A stretch of 64,000 nt of DNA from positions 2,108,001 through 2,172,000 of the forward strand of contig CAWBUL010000006.1 of the NCBI GenBank assembly GCA_963791885.1, read 5' to 3'. Below the pieces are notes generated by a model that saw only the letters and a program-made list of their open reading frames with translations, was not told the origin of the DNA and did not search any database. A program made the translations under genes and the position numbers. Each line of letters begins with the position of its first letter. Position 1 is the first letter of the stretch. This DNA comes from CAVSUZ01 sp963791885 (GTDB lineage Bacteria > Pseudomonadota > Alphaproteobacteria > Acetobacterales > Acetobacteraceae). Positions 27,468 to 35,975 of this stretch are shown here, piece after piece.

Positions 27468-28772
27468 CTATGCGACGCCGGCCGTTCCCGCAGTCACCGT
27501 CTCGGGTGGCAGAGCAATGGGAGCGGCCGCAACACCCCTTGCGATCGATCCCGCCGCGCCGCATCCCGGGCAAACCGGAACCCATCGCGGCACCTGCGTC
27601 CGGCACTGCCGGCAAATCCAAGCGGGGTCCGGATCAGCGGATGCAGCGCGCCGCAGCGCCTCGTGCTGGGCAGCGCGTCCTTGTTCGGTGTCACCGCGCT
27701 CCGCCTCTTCAAGCTGGGCAATCAGCAGCCAGAGACGCCGCTGGTTCAGCTTGTCTTCCAAGGCCAGATCGGTCTGACGTCGCACCTCTGGGTACAGCCC
27801 AGCCTCCAGCGCCAGACGCGCGATCAACAGGCGGCTCTCCAGATTCGAATCCGTCCCCCGCACGAGCCGCTGTCCGGCCTCGAACCGGGCCTTGGGATCG
27901 GTGATGCCCTCGAGCGCGAATTCCGCCAGATCGGGATGCGGGGCTTCGGCCCAGGTCTGCCGGATGATCGCCTGGGCCCGACGTTCACGCCCGCCGGCGC
28001 GCAAGCGTCGCGCATAGGCCAGCGCCGCGGGCGGAAAGGCGGGATCCGCTTTCCATGCTTGCTTGGCGAGCGCCACCGCAGGGATCGGATCCGGCTCCGC
28101 CTCCGCTGCCGCGGTAGCGAGCGCTGCTTTCGGGCTGTCGGCATTGGCCAGCGTCAGCGCACCGCGCCAGTTTCCGCTGCGAATAGCAAGCTGAGTGCGC
28201 TCCTTGCGTAGCCAGGCTGCACCCGGATGCGCTTCTTCCGCCTGTCCGGCGAGCGTTCCGGCCGCGGTCCAGTCTCCTCGGTCCATCGCCTGCCGCAGCA
28301 GGCCGCGATAGCCCAGGAATGCTGCATCCGGCCGCGCGGTCAGCACCCTGAACGCGCCTTCCGCTTCTTCCGGCCGGTCCGCCAGCCGCGCCGCTTCTGC
28401 GGTCAGCAGCAAAACCTGGGGCGTATCGCCGAGAAGCCGGCGCGCGCGGGCCGCCTCGCGCCGCGCATCACCCGGCTCCGCGGCGGCCAGCGCCACCAGC
28501 GCGCGTGTCGTCGCCTGTTCTCCCGCGGCGCGGCGGCGAGCCAGGCGGCGGGCGCGCAGCCGGCGCGGCAGCCCCACGAGCCACGCGATCAGCCAGAGCA
28601 GCGCATAGAGCGCGACGAAGATCGCCAGCAGGCAGACCGCCACGACCGAGACCGAGGCCTGGAGCGTGATTGCGCCCGCCTGCGCTGTCACAGTCCCAGG
28701 CAATCCCGCGAGATACCAGGCAGCCGCGACAACGACCGCGCAGACGATCAGAACCAGCAGGACGCGGCGCAT
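27468..28772 (-). CDS. hemY: HemY-like TPR membrane protein
   Basis: The 434-aa protein starts with two membrane helices (VLLVLIVCAVVVAAAWYLAG and VVAVCLLAIFVALYALLWLI), the HemY_N region. A long TPR-type helical repeat domain faces the cytoplasm or periplasm. The C-terminus ends with a Cys4 zinc-ribbon-like element (CRQCRTQVPRWVPVCPGCG). This is the proteobacterial hemY of hem operons, not protoporphyrinogen oxidase; its role in haem synthesis is not settled. It starts on the stop of the preceding gene (TGATG). Confidence 0.85.
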   Translation of the reverse strand: MRRVLLVLIVCAVVVAAAWYLAGLPGTVTAQAGAITLQASVSVVAVCLLAIFVALYALLWLIAWLVGLPRRLRARRLARRRAAGEQATTRALVALAAAEPGDARREAARARRLLGDTPQVLLLTAEAARLADRPEEAEGAFRVLTARPDAAFLGYRGLLRQAMDRGDWTAAGTLAGQAEEAHPGAAWLRKERTQLAIRSGNWRGALTLANADSPKAALATAAAEAEPDPIPAVALAKQAWKADPAFPPAALAYARRLRAGGRERRAQAIIRQTWAEAPHPDLAEFALEGITDPKARFEAGQRLVRGTDSNLESRLLIARLALEAGLYPEVRRQTDLALEDKLNQRRLWLLIAQLEEAERGDTEQGRAAQHEALRRAASADPDPAWICRQCRTQVPRWVPVCPGCGAAGSIARGVAAAPIALPPETVTAGTAGVA

Positions 28773-29989
28773 CAGGCGTGCGCCATCAGATCATGCAGTG
28801 AAGCCCGTGCAGCAAGCAGCGCCCGTGCCTGGTCCAGCCATCCCGCCATGGCCTGTGCCGGAGGCCCCGTGAGCTGCGATACATCCGCCACTGCGGCGGG
28901 CAGATCGCCGGCATCGAGCTTCTGTTCCGCATCGGCCAGCAGCCCCGCCGCGGGATCGCCGACCAGAACCTTGTTGCCCTCACGGACCGTGATCAGGCTC
29001 TGCGCGCGGTTCAGCACGCGCTGGCCGAAGGTGGCGCCTTCCGGCTGTTGTCCCGCCGCGGTCAGGGCCGCCTGCGCCGCCTTGGGAAATGCCAGCCGGA
29101 GTGCCGCCTCGGTCGGTGGCGCCTTGTCGGCGAACGCCGCGAGCGCTGGCGGCGCGCCGTCGATGGGACCGAGCGGCTCGCCCGTATCGAGCGCTGCCCG
29201 GGCGGCATTCAGCCGCGCCAGTCGCTGCGCCGTCTGCAATGCCGACTGAACCTTCGATGATTGCTGCTGCAGTGCGCCGAGCCGCTGATCGAACTGGCTC
29301 ATCTGGCCTTGCAATGCGGCGATCGCCCCGTCCGCCCGCTTGCCGTTGTCCTGCTCGGCCTGTGCGAGCGCATCGAGGCGCTGGCCCAGCGCGGCCCGCT
29401 GCTGCGCTGCGTCCTGCAGCCCCGCCCCTAGCTGGGACAGCGCCCCGACCTGCCGGCTCAGCGCATCCAGTTGCGTGCGGATCGGACTGAGATCGGGCGG
29501 CGCGGAACTCTGGACCTGCTGGGCCAGGGCAGCGACTCGTTGCTCAATCGGCGCGAGATCGACCGGCTGGCCGGAGGGTTTCGGCTGACTCGCGACCTGG
29601 CTGCGCAGGGCATCGATTTGCTGCTCGATAGGCCGCAGGTCCGGCGCCGGCGCCGGCGCCGGCTTGGGCAGCTTGTCCACCTGCTCCTTCAGCGCGGCCA
29701 CCTGCTGCTGCAGTGCTTTCGGCGTCCCATTGGCCTGCTCGGCCTCCAGCTTCTCGACGCGGACGGTGAGGTTCTCCTCCTGGCTGACCAGGTCGCTGAT
29801 CTGCGATGGGCGGAGCGCGTCCGGCGACGGATTGGGATTCTGCCAGATCCACAGCAGCGCAAAGATCAGGACAACGAAGCCGAGACCGTAGATCCACGGC
29901 ACGAGGTTCCGCTGCGCCTTGGACTGCTGCCGCTGGGGCGGCGGGGGCGGTGGCTCCGGCGGGGGAAGGGCAGGGGGTTCATCGCTCAT
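28772..29989 (-). CDS. Mitofilin-like coiled-coil membrane protein (COG4223)
   Basis: The ATG at 29989 gives MSDEPPALPPPEPPPPP, a Pro-rich cytoplasmic start, then one helix NLVPWIYGLGFVVLIFALLW (about 27-46). A long Gln/Leu-rich coiled coil follows (LVSQEENLTVRVEKLEAEQA and many QVAALKEQVDK-type heptads). The C-terminal domain (LRLAFPKAAQAALTAAG) resembles the mitofilin/Mic60 domain. It sits between hemD and hemY in many alphaproteobacteria, where Mic60-like proteins shape intracytoplasmic membranes. The open frame extends 97 codons further upstream inside hemD without meaning. It overlaps hemD by 4 nt. Confidence 0.8.
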   Translation of the reverse strand: MSDEPPALPPPEPPPPPPQRQQSKAQRNLVPWIYGLGFVVLIFALLWIWQNPNPSPDALRPSQISDLVSQEENLTVRVEKLEAEQANGTPKALQQQVAALKEQVDKLPKPAPAPAPDLRPIEQQIDALRSQVASQPKPSGQPVDLAPIEQRVAALAQQVQSSAPPDLSPIRTQLDALSRQVGALSQLGAGLQDAAQQRAALGQRLDALAQAEQDNGKRADGAIAALQGQMSQFDQRLGALQQQSSKVQSALQTAQRLARLNAARAALDTGEPLGPIDGAPPALAAFADKAPPTEAALRLAFPKAAQAALTAAGQQPEGATFGQRVLNRAQSLITVREGNKVLVGDPAAGLLADAEQKLDAGDLPAAVADVSQLTGPPAQAMAGWLDQARALLAARASLHDLMAHA

Positions 29990-30672
29990 GCAAGAAGTTG
30001 GAGCAGCGCGTCCTGTGTGGGTCGGGCGGCGACGCGGATGCGCCGCCAGGGAAGCAGCCTTAATGGCACGGCGGCCGGCTCGCTGATAGCGCAGGCTTCC
30101 ATCGGCTGGAGCGCTTGGCCCAGGCCGGTCGCCGTGATCAGCGCGCGGAAGCAAACCGCCGTCCGGCCGGAGAAGAACAATGCCGCGCTCAGCGATCCGG
30201 CACGCAGAGCCGCCTCCGCCGCCACAGGGAGGGACCGGACGGGCTCTGCCCTGTACACTTCGCGCCGCTTGGCCCTCCATGCGCCGAGCATGTCCGCCAG
30301 CTCGTGGCCCTGGCCTTCCCCGCTCAGCAGCAACAGGGTGGCCCCACGGGGGACGATGCGTTCAACCAGCCGTGCGAGGTCCCGCGCATCGCCGCCGGCG
30401 CTATGCACTTCGGTGAAACCGGCGGCGCGTGTTGCGGCGGCGGTTGCGTCGCCGACGACCAGGATCGGGCGGTTTCGCGCCCAGTCCGGGAGCGCCAGGA
30501 TGGCGTTGCGGCTCGTCAGCAACACGGCGTCCGCGCTGAGGGGAAGGTTCGCCGGCACGCGCTGGATCTCCAGCATAGGGGCGATGACCGACGTCAGCCC
30601 CAGCGCCGAGACGCGCCGGGCGGTCTCGCTGGCCTCAGGTTCCGGCCGTGTGATCAGAACCGCGTTAGGCAA
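29986..30672 (-). CDS. hemD: Uroporphyrinogen-III synthase
   Basis: HemD closes hydroxymethylbilane with ring-D inversion. The only workable start is TTG at 30672, which overlaps the hemC stop (LPNAVLITRPEPEASETARR); this gives 228 aa, the usual length. AVLLTSRNAILALPDW, ILVVGDATAAATRAAGF and ALFFSGRTAVCFRALI follow the two-domain HemD pattern. Sequence conservation is low in this family, so the call rests also on its place between hemC and the mitofilin-like gene. Confidence 0.85.
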   Translation of the reverse strand: MPNAVLITRPEPEASETARRVSALGLTSVIAPMLEIQRVPANLPLSADAVLLTSRNAILALPDWARNRPILVVGDATAAATRAAGFTEVHSAGGDARDLARLVERIVPRGATLLLLSGEGQGHELADMLGAWRAKRREVYRAEPVRSLPVAAEAALRAGSLSAALFFSGRTAVCFRALITATGLGQALQPMEACAISEPAAVPLRLLPWRRIRVAARPTQDALLQLLA

Positions 30673-31654
30673 AAATGTCCCGCGGCGAGTCGGCGCGCAG
30701 GCTGGCACCGAGCGCGGTACCGATGCGGTCGGCGTCCGCCACCGCTCCGTGCAGGCTGCGCTTGAGCAGGAAGGATCCGTCCGCTCGGGCCACAAGCCCG
30801 GTGAGGTGCAGTTCGCCGTTCGGCAGGACGCGCGCGAAACCACCGATCGGGGTCCTGCAGGATCCGTCCAGTGCGGCGAGCATGGCGCGTTCCGCCGTGG
30901 ACACGGCTTTGGCCTCGGGGTCCTCGATCGCGGCGAGCAGTTCGAGCAGTTCCGTGTCATCGGCGCGGACCGTGACGCCAATGATCCCCTGGCCAGCGGC
31001 CGGCACCATCGCCTCGGGGTCCAGCACCACCGCGTGCGGCTCCAACCCGAGCCGCTTCAGCCCGGCCATGGCCAGCAGTGCCGCGGTGCAGGCGCCGGCT
31101 CCCAGCTTCGCCAGCCGCGTCTGCACATTGCCGCGCAGCGTCACGACCGAAAGGTCCGGGCGTGTGTGCAGCAGTTGCGCCTGGCGGCGGACGGAGGCAG
31201 TGCCGATCACGGCTCCGGACGGCAGGCAGGCGAACGGATCGGCAGGATCCGGCGCGTGACAGTCGGAGCCAAGGATCAGGCAATCTCGCGCGTCTTCCCG
31301 GCGCAGGGTGCAGGCCAGCACGATGCCGGGGGGCAGTTCGGTCTCCAGGTCCTTCAGGCTGTGCACGGCGAAGTCGATGCGTCCGTCGGCCAGTGCCTCA
31401 TGGATTTCCTTGGCGAACAGCCCTTTGCCGCCGATATCCGCGAGGCGCCGGTCCTGCACGGCGTCGCCCGTGGTGCGGATGGCATGCTCCTCAAACACGT
31501 CCAGGCTCGACAGCACCGGGCAGAAGCTGCGGAGCAGGTCGAGGAAGATGCGGGTCTGGAGGAGCGCGAGGGGGGAAGCGCGGGTGCCGACGCGCAGCGG
31601 GAGCGCGCGTGTGTGCGGCTTTACGCGCGGGGCATGCGTGGCGACGTCCATCAA
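30665..31654 (-). CDS. hemC: Hydroxymethylbilane synthase (porphobilinogen deaminase)
   Basis: The 329-aa enzyme polymerises four porphobilinogens. It has RVGTRASPLALLQT at the N-terminus, FAVHSLKDLETELPPG (catalytic Asp region, about 95-110), SVRRQAQLLHTRPDL, and AALDGSCRTPIGGFA, whose Cys holds the dipyrromethane cofactor. MM at the start leaves 31654 or 31651 as start. First gene of the hemC-hemD-mitofilin-hemY run, divergent from the membrane-protein/tsaD pair across a 140-bp gap that contains a perfect palindrome. Confidence 0.97.
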   Translation of the reverse strand: MMDVATHAPRVKPHTRALPLRVGTRASPLALLQTRIFLDLLRSFCPVLSSLDVFEEHAIRTTGDAVQDRRLADIGGKGLFAKEIHEALADGRIDFAVHSLKDLETELPPGIVLACTLRREDARDCLILGSDCHAPDPADPFACLPSGAVIGTASVRRQAQLLHTRPDLSVVTLRGNVQTRLAKLGAGACTAALLAMAGLKRLGLEPHAVVLDPEAMVPAAGQGIIGVTVRADDTELLELLAAIEDPEAKAVSTAERAMLAALDGSCRTPIGGFARVLPNGELHLTGLVARADGSFLLKRSLHGAVADADRIGTALGASLRADSPRDIFA

Positions 31655-31737
31655 GATGTCCCGGAGCGCGATCGCTTCAGGCCGCTAAGCCGATGAAGCA
31701 TCAATCACGCTCTCTGCGAAGAGAGTGGTGGCGGGGT

Positions 31738-31754
31738 CGGTTCAGTCTGAACCG
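31738..31754. promoter_or_regulatory. 17-bp perfect palindrome (possible operator)
   Basis: CGGTTCAG T CTGAACCG is a perfect inverted repeat in the hemC/membrane-protein divergent gap, 44 nt before the chosen start of the latter. No regulator can be named. Confidence 0.35.
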
Positions 31755-31797
31755 GCGCCGCTATATGACTCGGTACGCGGAAAGGAAAGTGGGGCGA

Positions 31798-32538
31798 ATG
31801 GAGCCCAGCGATGCAGTGCCGTTCGTCATCGCCATCGTGGCGGCGGTGGGTGGGCTTGCGTTGGCATCTCATAGCCCGGTGACGTACGAGATCGGACTCG
31901 CGATCTTCGTGCTCGCGACCTGCTATGGGTACTGGTCGGAAAAGCGATACTTTGACCGGCGCGAGCGGCGCCACGTAGGGGGAACGATGCCCAACCAGGC
32001 GGTCGCACTTCGGATGAGCCGAACCGAGTTGCTCCAGGTGTATGGTGAGGCAGGGCAATACGACCGCCACTATAGCACGGTGCGGGCGACCGTATGCGTC
32101 TTCCTGCTCACCGCCGCGGTCGCCCTGTCAGCATACATCATGCAGACGCCGTCGCGGCCGGCCGGACAGGGGACGTCGGGGCCCGTCGCTGCTGCCCCCC
32201 CGCCGGACTGGATATCTTGGGTCATCGTGGGGTTGGTCCTGTTGCTGTTGATCCTCGCGAACGTGGTGAACCTGTATTTCCAGCGCTGCTCCTTCGCGTG
32301 CCAGCAGCTGCAACGCCGGGCCGAGAAGCTGCTGGCCGACAATCCCGCGCCGGAACTCCCGGCAGACAATCCGATGGCTCAGGTCCTCGTATTCGTCGGT
32401 TTCAGGACCGGCTTCCGTGACGAATACGAGCGCGCGGCATTTTCTCTGGCGGAGCCAATCTCGAAATATCTGGTGGTCGGATCGGCGCTCTACCTGATCG
32501 GCCTGCTCGTAGCGATGCATTTCAAGCTTTCGCTCTGA
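31798..32538 (+). CDS. Hypothetical membrane protein
   Basis: I do not recognise this family. From ATG 31798 (AAAGGAAAG upstream; 31765 and 31693 also possible) it is 246 aa. It has about five hydrophobic helices: VPFVIAIVAAVGGLALA, IGLAIFVLATCYGYW, VCVFLLTAAVALSAYIM, ISWVIVGLVLLLLILANVV and a C-terminal YLVVGSALYLIGLLVAMHF. A charged cytoplasmic stretch (QRRAEKLLADNPAPELPADN) lies before the last helix. It ends 3 nt before tsaD and is probably co-transcribed. Confidence 0.75.
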   Translation: MEPSDAVPFVIAIVAAVGGLALASHSPVTYEIGLAIFVLATCYGYWSEKRYFDRRERRHVGGTMPNQAVALRMSRTELLQVYGEAGQYDRHYSTVRATVCVFLLTAAVALSAYIMQTPSRPAGQGTSGPVAAAPPPDWISWVIVGLVLLLLILANVVNLYFQRCSFACQQLQRRAEKLLADNPAPELPADNPMAQVLVFVGFRTGFRDEYERAAFSLAEPISKYLVVGSALYLIGLLVAMHFKLSL

Positions 32539-32541
32539 CCG

Positions 32542-33585
32542 ATGGGCCCGATGCTTGGGATCGAGAGTTCGTGCGACGAGACGGCGGCGGCTGTGCTGGA
32601 TGCCGACGGCGGGGTGCTGGCCGAGCGACTGGCCAGCCAGTTGCGCGAACACGCCCCCTATGGCGGCGTGGTGCCGGAGATCGCGGCCCGGGCGCATTTG
32701 GCGCTGCTGCCGGACATGGTTCGGGACGTGCTGGCGGAGGCTGGCATGGTCGTGGGCGACTTGGGCGGGGTTGCGGCGACGACCGGGCCAGGCCTGATCG
32801 GCGGGCTGATCGTCGGCTCGCAGTTCGGCAAGGGTTTGGCGCTTGCGGGTGGAGTGCCGTTCGTCGCGGTCAATCACCTGGAGGCGCATGCGCTGACCGC
32901 CCGGCTGCCTGGCCTGGTGCCGGAGGGCGCGCCGTTCCCTTATCTGCTGTTGCTGGTTTCCGGCGGGCATTGCCAGATCGTGCGGGTCGATGGTGTCGGC
33001 TGTTACCGGGTGCTCGGCCGTACGGTGGATGACGCGGTGGGCGAGGCGTTCGACAAGGTGGCCAAGTTGCTCGGTCTGGGCTGGCCGGGCGGCCCGGCGG
33101 TTGAGCGTCTCGCGGCCGAGGGTGATTCGCGCCGGTATGCGTTCCCCCGTCCGATGCTGGGGCGCCCAGGCTGCGATTTCAGTTTCTCCGGTTTGAAAAC
33201 CGCTGTGGTGCAGGCAGTGACGCGCTTCGGGGACGGTGCGCTGCCGCGTGCAACTGCCGCAGATCTTGCGGCCGGCTTTCAGGCGGCGGTGGTGGAGGTG
33301 CTGGCGGATCGGGTCGCGCATGCGATGGAGGATTGGGACGGCGGGGCGCGACTGCTGGTGGTGGCCGGGGGCGTCGCGGCGAATCAGGCGATCCGCACTG
33401 CTCTGGAGGCGCGCGCCGCTGGCTGCGGCTTCCGGCTTGCTGCTCCGCCGTTACGGCTGTGCACAGACAATGCGGTGATGGTCGCCTGGGCGGGCATCGA
33501 GCGGCTGCGCTTGGGCCTGACCGACGGGCTGGAGGCGCCACCACGCCCACGTTGGGGGCTGGAGGACATAGCGCGGAACGACTGA
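32542..33585 (+). CDS. tsaD: tRNA N6-adenosine threonylcarbamoyltransferase
   Basis: The 347-aa protein starts MGPMLGIESSCDETAAAVLD and has the metal-binding VNHLEAHALTA (His residues near 112 and 116), LVSGGHCQIV, and VAGGVAANQAIRTAL near the C-terminus, all ASKHA-fold motifs of TsaD. It transfers threonylcarbamoyl to A37 of ANN-decoding tRNAs with TsaB and TsaE, which are not here. hemC and tsaD are often divergent neighbours in alphaproteobacteria; here a membrane-protein gene is inserted between them. Confidence 0.97.
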   Translation: MGPMLGIESSCDETAAAVLDADGGVLAERLASQLREHAPYGGVVPEIAARAHLALLPDMVRDVLAEAGMVVGDLGGVAATTGPGLIGGLIVGSQFGKGLALAGGVPFVAVNHLEAHALTARLPGLVPEGAPFPYLLLLVSGGHCQIVRVDGVGCYRVLGRTVDDAVGEAFDKVAKLLGLGWPGGPAVERLAAEGDSRRYAFPRPMLGRPGCDFSFSGLKTAVVQAVTRFGDGALPRATAADLAAGFQAAVVEVLADRVAHAMEDWDGGARLLVVAGGVAANQAIRTALEARAAGCGFRLAAPPLRLCTDNAVMVAWAGIERLRLGLTDGLEAPPRPRWGLEDIARND

Positions 33586-33599
33586 TACCTTGCGTTGGG

Positions 33600-33632
33600 C
33601 GCAGAAGGCGGGGAACTTCAGGGGCAGGACAC
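33600..33632. repeat. 33-bp dispersed repeat, copy 2
   Basis: CGCAGAAGGCGG...CAGGACAC; it matches 24014-24046 at 29 of 33 positions. It begins 15 nt after the tsaD stop. Confidence 0.6.
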
Positions 33633-35030
33633 TGCCATTTCCGGTTCCGCATCCCGGGTCATCCCGGCGAGAGGCGATTCCGCCGGCGGCGGGTCGGCGT
33701 CCTGCCGGCGGCGCATGAGGAGTTGGGCGCCGGATTCGCCGGGGTAGCGGCGGTTGGGGTCGGGCTCGCGACGGCCGAACATGGCTTGATCCAGCATGGC
33801 GCGGCGGGCGGGGCTTTCGTAGGGGCGTTCGGCCTGTGCTGAGGGCATTTGTCTCGCTGGCGTCTCATTTTTGTGTTTTCGAGGCTGTTCGCCTGTTTTT
33901 GAGACGAGTGCGGGTTGCGGCTGCACCAGTTTGGCGGGGACGGGGCAAAGCGCGGGGTCGGGTTCGGGCATCTGAGCCTGGGCATCGGCGAGGGTGGCGA
34001 TGATGACATGCTCGGTGCGCTGCGGTCGCGGGTGTATTCCTCGAGCGCGGCGCGGTAGGCGACGACGGCTTCCTCCAGCCGCGCCGTGCCGCTCTCGCGT
34101 TCCCCGAGCGCCTGGAGCGCGATGCCGAGGTTGTTCTGCGTCGTTGCCCATTGGAGCGGCACGCGGTCGCGGGTGTATTCCTCCAGCGCGGCGCGGTAGG
34201 CGGCGACGAGCTTCGAGCAGCGCGTGCGGTGCCGCTCTCGCGTACGCCGAGCGTCACGAGCGCGTAGCCGAGATTGTTCTGCGTCATTGCCCAGACGAGA
34301 GGCACGCGCTCGCGGGTGTGTTCCTCGAGCGCGGCGCGGTAGGCGACGACGGCTTCCTCCAGCCGCGCGGTGCCGCTTTCGCGTTGGCCGAGCGTCACGA
34401 GCGCGTTGCCGAGGTTGTTCTGCGTCATTGCCCAGTCGAGAGGCACGCGCTCGCGGGTGCGTTCCTCGAGCGCGGCGCGGTAGGCGGCGACGGCTTCCTC
34501 CAGCCGCGCCGTGCCGCTTCGCGTTGGCCGAGCGTCCGGAGCGCGAGGCCGAGGTTGTTCTGTGTCGTTGCCCATTGGAGCGGCACGCGGTCGCGGGTGC
34601 GTTCCTCGAGCGCGGCGCGGTAGGCGGCGACGGCTTCGAGCAGGCGCGCGGTGCCGCTCTCGCGTTGGCCGAGCGTCTGGAGCGCGTTGCCGAGGTTGTT
34701 CTGCGTCGTTGCCCATTGGAGCGGCACGCGGTCGCGGGTGCGTTCCTGCAGCGCGGCGCGGTAGGCGACGACGGCTTCGAGCAGGCGGGCGGTGCCGCTT
34801 CGCGTTCGCCGAGCGTCTGAAGCGCGGCGCCGAGGTTGTTCTGCGTCATCGCCCAGTCGAGCGGCACGCGGTCGCGGGTGTGTTCCTCGAGCGCCGACGC
34901 GGTAGGCGGCGACGGCTTCGAGCAGGCGGGCGGTGCCGCTTTCGCGTTCGCCGAGCGTTCCGGAGCGCGTTGCCGAGGTTGTTCTGCGTCAGCGCCCATA
35001 GCAGCGGCACGCGCTCGAGGGTGTATCGAC
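33633..35030 (-). pseudogene. Decayed TPR-repeat protein gene
   Basis: Three minus-strand frames share the coding signal. Each carries TPR-like units such as NNLGNALVTLGQRESGTARL followed by EEAVVAYRAALEEHTRERVP. No single frame runs through: unit lengths of 143, 141, 140, 141, 140 and 143 bp break the 141-bp (47-residue) period. The 5' end starts inside a unit (RYTLERVPLLWALTQNNLG) about 75 bp from the serB start, so the true N-terminus is missing. The tail (33633-34020) reads in one frame as TEHVIIATLADAQAQMPEPD and has no family I recognise. Best read as a truncated, frameshifted relic of a kinesin-light-chain-like TPR protein. Confidence 0.7.
34021..35030. repeat. Seven tandem copies of a 141-bp TPR-coding unit
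   Basis: The anchor TTGTTCTGCGTC-like segment recurs at 34131, 34274, 34415, 34555, 34696, 34836 and 34979. The two 140-bp units lack the same base (GCCGCTTCGCG instead of GCCGCTTTCGCG or GCCGCTCTCGCG). The 143-bp units each carry two separate 1-base gains. Units are highly alike at DNA level, which points to recent amplification by unequal exchange. Confidence 0.85.
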
Positions 35031-35104
35031 GCCGTATCGTCAGGCCACCGCCTGGGCGCCCGCTCCTTGCGCCGCGTCGTGCTCGCTGTAAGCCTCGATC
35101 CCCA

Positions 35105-35971
35105 ATGTCCTTCGTCCTCACCCTGACCGCCCGCCCGGGCGAACTTACCGCCGCCGCCATCGAGGCCGCCCGGCACGCCATTGTCGGCGGCTCTGTGACC
35201 ACCCTTTCGCCTGGCGAAGCGGTGGACATCGCTTGCGCCACCGAACCCGACATGGACGCGATCCGCGTCGGCCTCGCCGGCGCGCGCATTGATGCCATCC
35301 CCACGCAAGCGGCGAACCGTCGCAAGCGTCTGCTGATCGCAGACATGGACAGTACCATCGTCACCGGTGAGACGCTCGACGAACTGGCGGACTTCGCCGG
35401 CCTGAAAGATCGGATCGCCGCGATCACACGGCGCAGCATGAACGGCGAGATCGATTTCGCCACCGCGCTTCGTGAGCGCGTCGCCATGCTGAAAGGCCTC
35501 AAGCTCGACGCGCTGGAGCGCACATGGGAGCGTGTGCGCCTGACCGAAGGCGCAAGGGAACTCGTTCAGACCATGCGCGCGCATGGTGCGGTGTGCGCGT
35601 TGGTTTCAGGCGGCTTCACCTTCTTCACTAACCGTGTTGCCGCTCTGGCAGGCTTCGACATCCACCATGCCAACGTCCTGCTCGACGACGGCGCTGCGTT
35701 GCTCGGCCGCGTCGCCGAGCCGATTCTTGATCGCGATGCCAAGCTGCGCACGCTGCGCGAACTATCGGCGGCCAATGGCATCCCGCTGGCGGATACAATC
35801 GCGGTTGGCGACGGCGCGAACGATCTTGCGATGCTCCGCGAGGCCGGACTCGGCATTGCATTCCGCGCCAAGCCGATCGTCGCTGCCGAGGCAAAAGCCC
35901 GGGTGGAACACACCGGGCTGCGCGCGCTGCTGTTCGCGCAGGGCTACCGCGCGAACGAAATCACCGCGTAG
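35105..35971 (+). CDS. serB: Phosphoserine phosphatase
   Basis: SerB removes phosphate from O-phosphoserine, the last step of serine synthesis. The ATG at 35105 gives 288 aa with a short N-terminal ACT-like region (MSFVLTLTARPGELT). The HAD domain follows with LLIADMDSTIVTGETLDE (nucleophile DMDST, about 80-85), VSGGFTFFTNRVA (motif II) and GDGANDLAMLREAGLGIAF (motif III). The open frame continues upstream into the antisense of the TPR repeats; that part is not coding for SerB. Confidence 0.96.
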   Translation: MSFVLTLTARPGELTAAAIEAARHAIVGGSVTTLSPGEAVDIACATEPDMDAIRVGLAGARIDAIPTQAANRRKRLLIADMDSTIVTGETLDELADFAGLKDRIAAITRRSMNGEIDFATALRERVAMLKGLKLDALERTWERVRLTEGARELVQTMRAHGAVCALVSGGFTFFTNRVAALAGFDIHHANVLLDDGAALLGRVAEPILDRDAKLRTLRELSAANGIPLADTIAVGDGANDLAMLREAGLGIAFRAKPIVAAEAKARVEHTGLRALLFAQGYRANEITA

Positions 35972-35975
35972 CTGC

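Noticed and set aside
34021..35030. Regular repeats suggesting a CRISPR array
   Set aside because: The 141-bp units are repeated throughout with no unique spacers, and they encode TPR-like helices.
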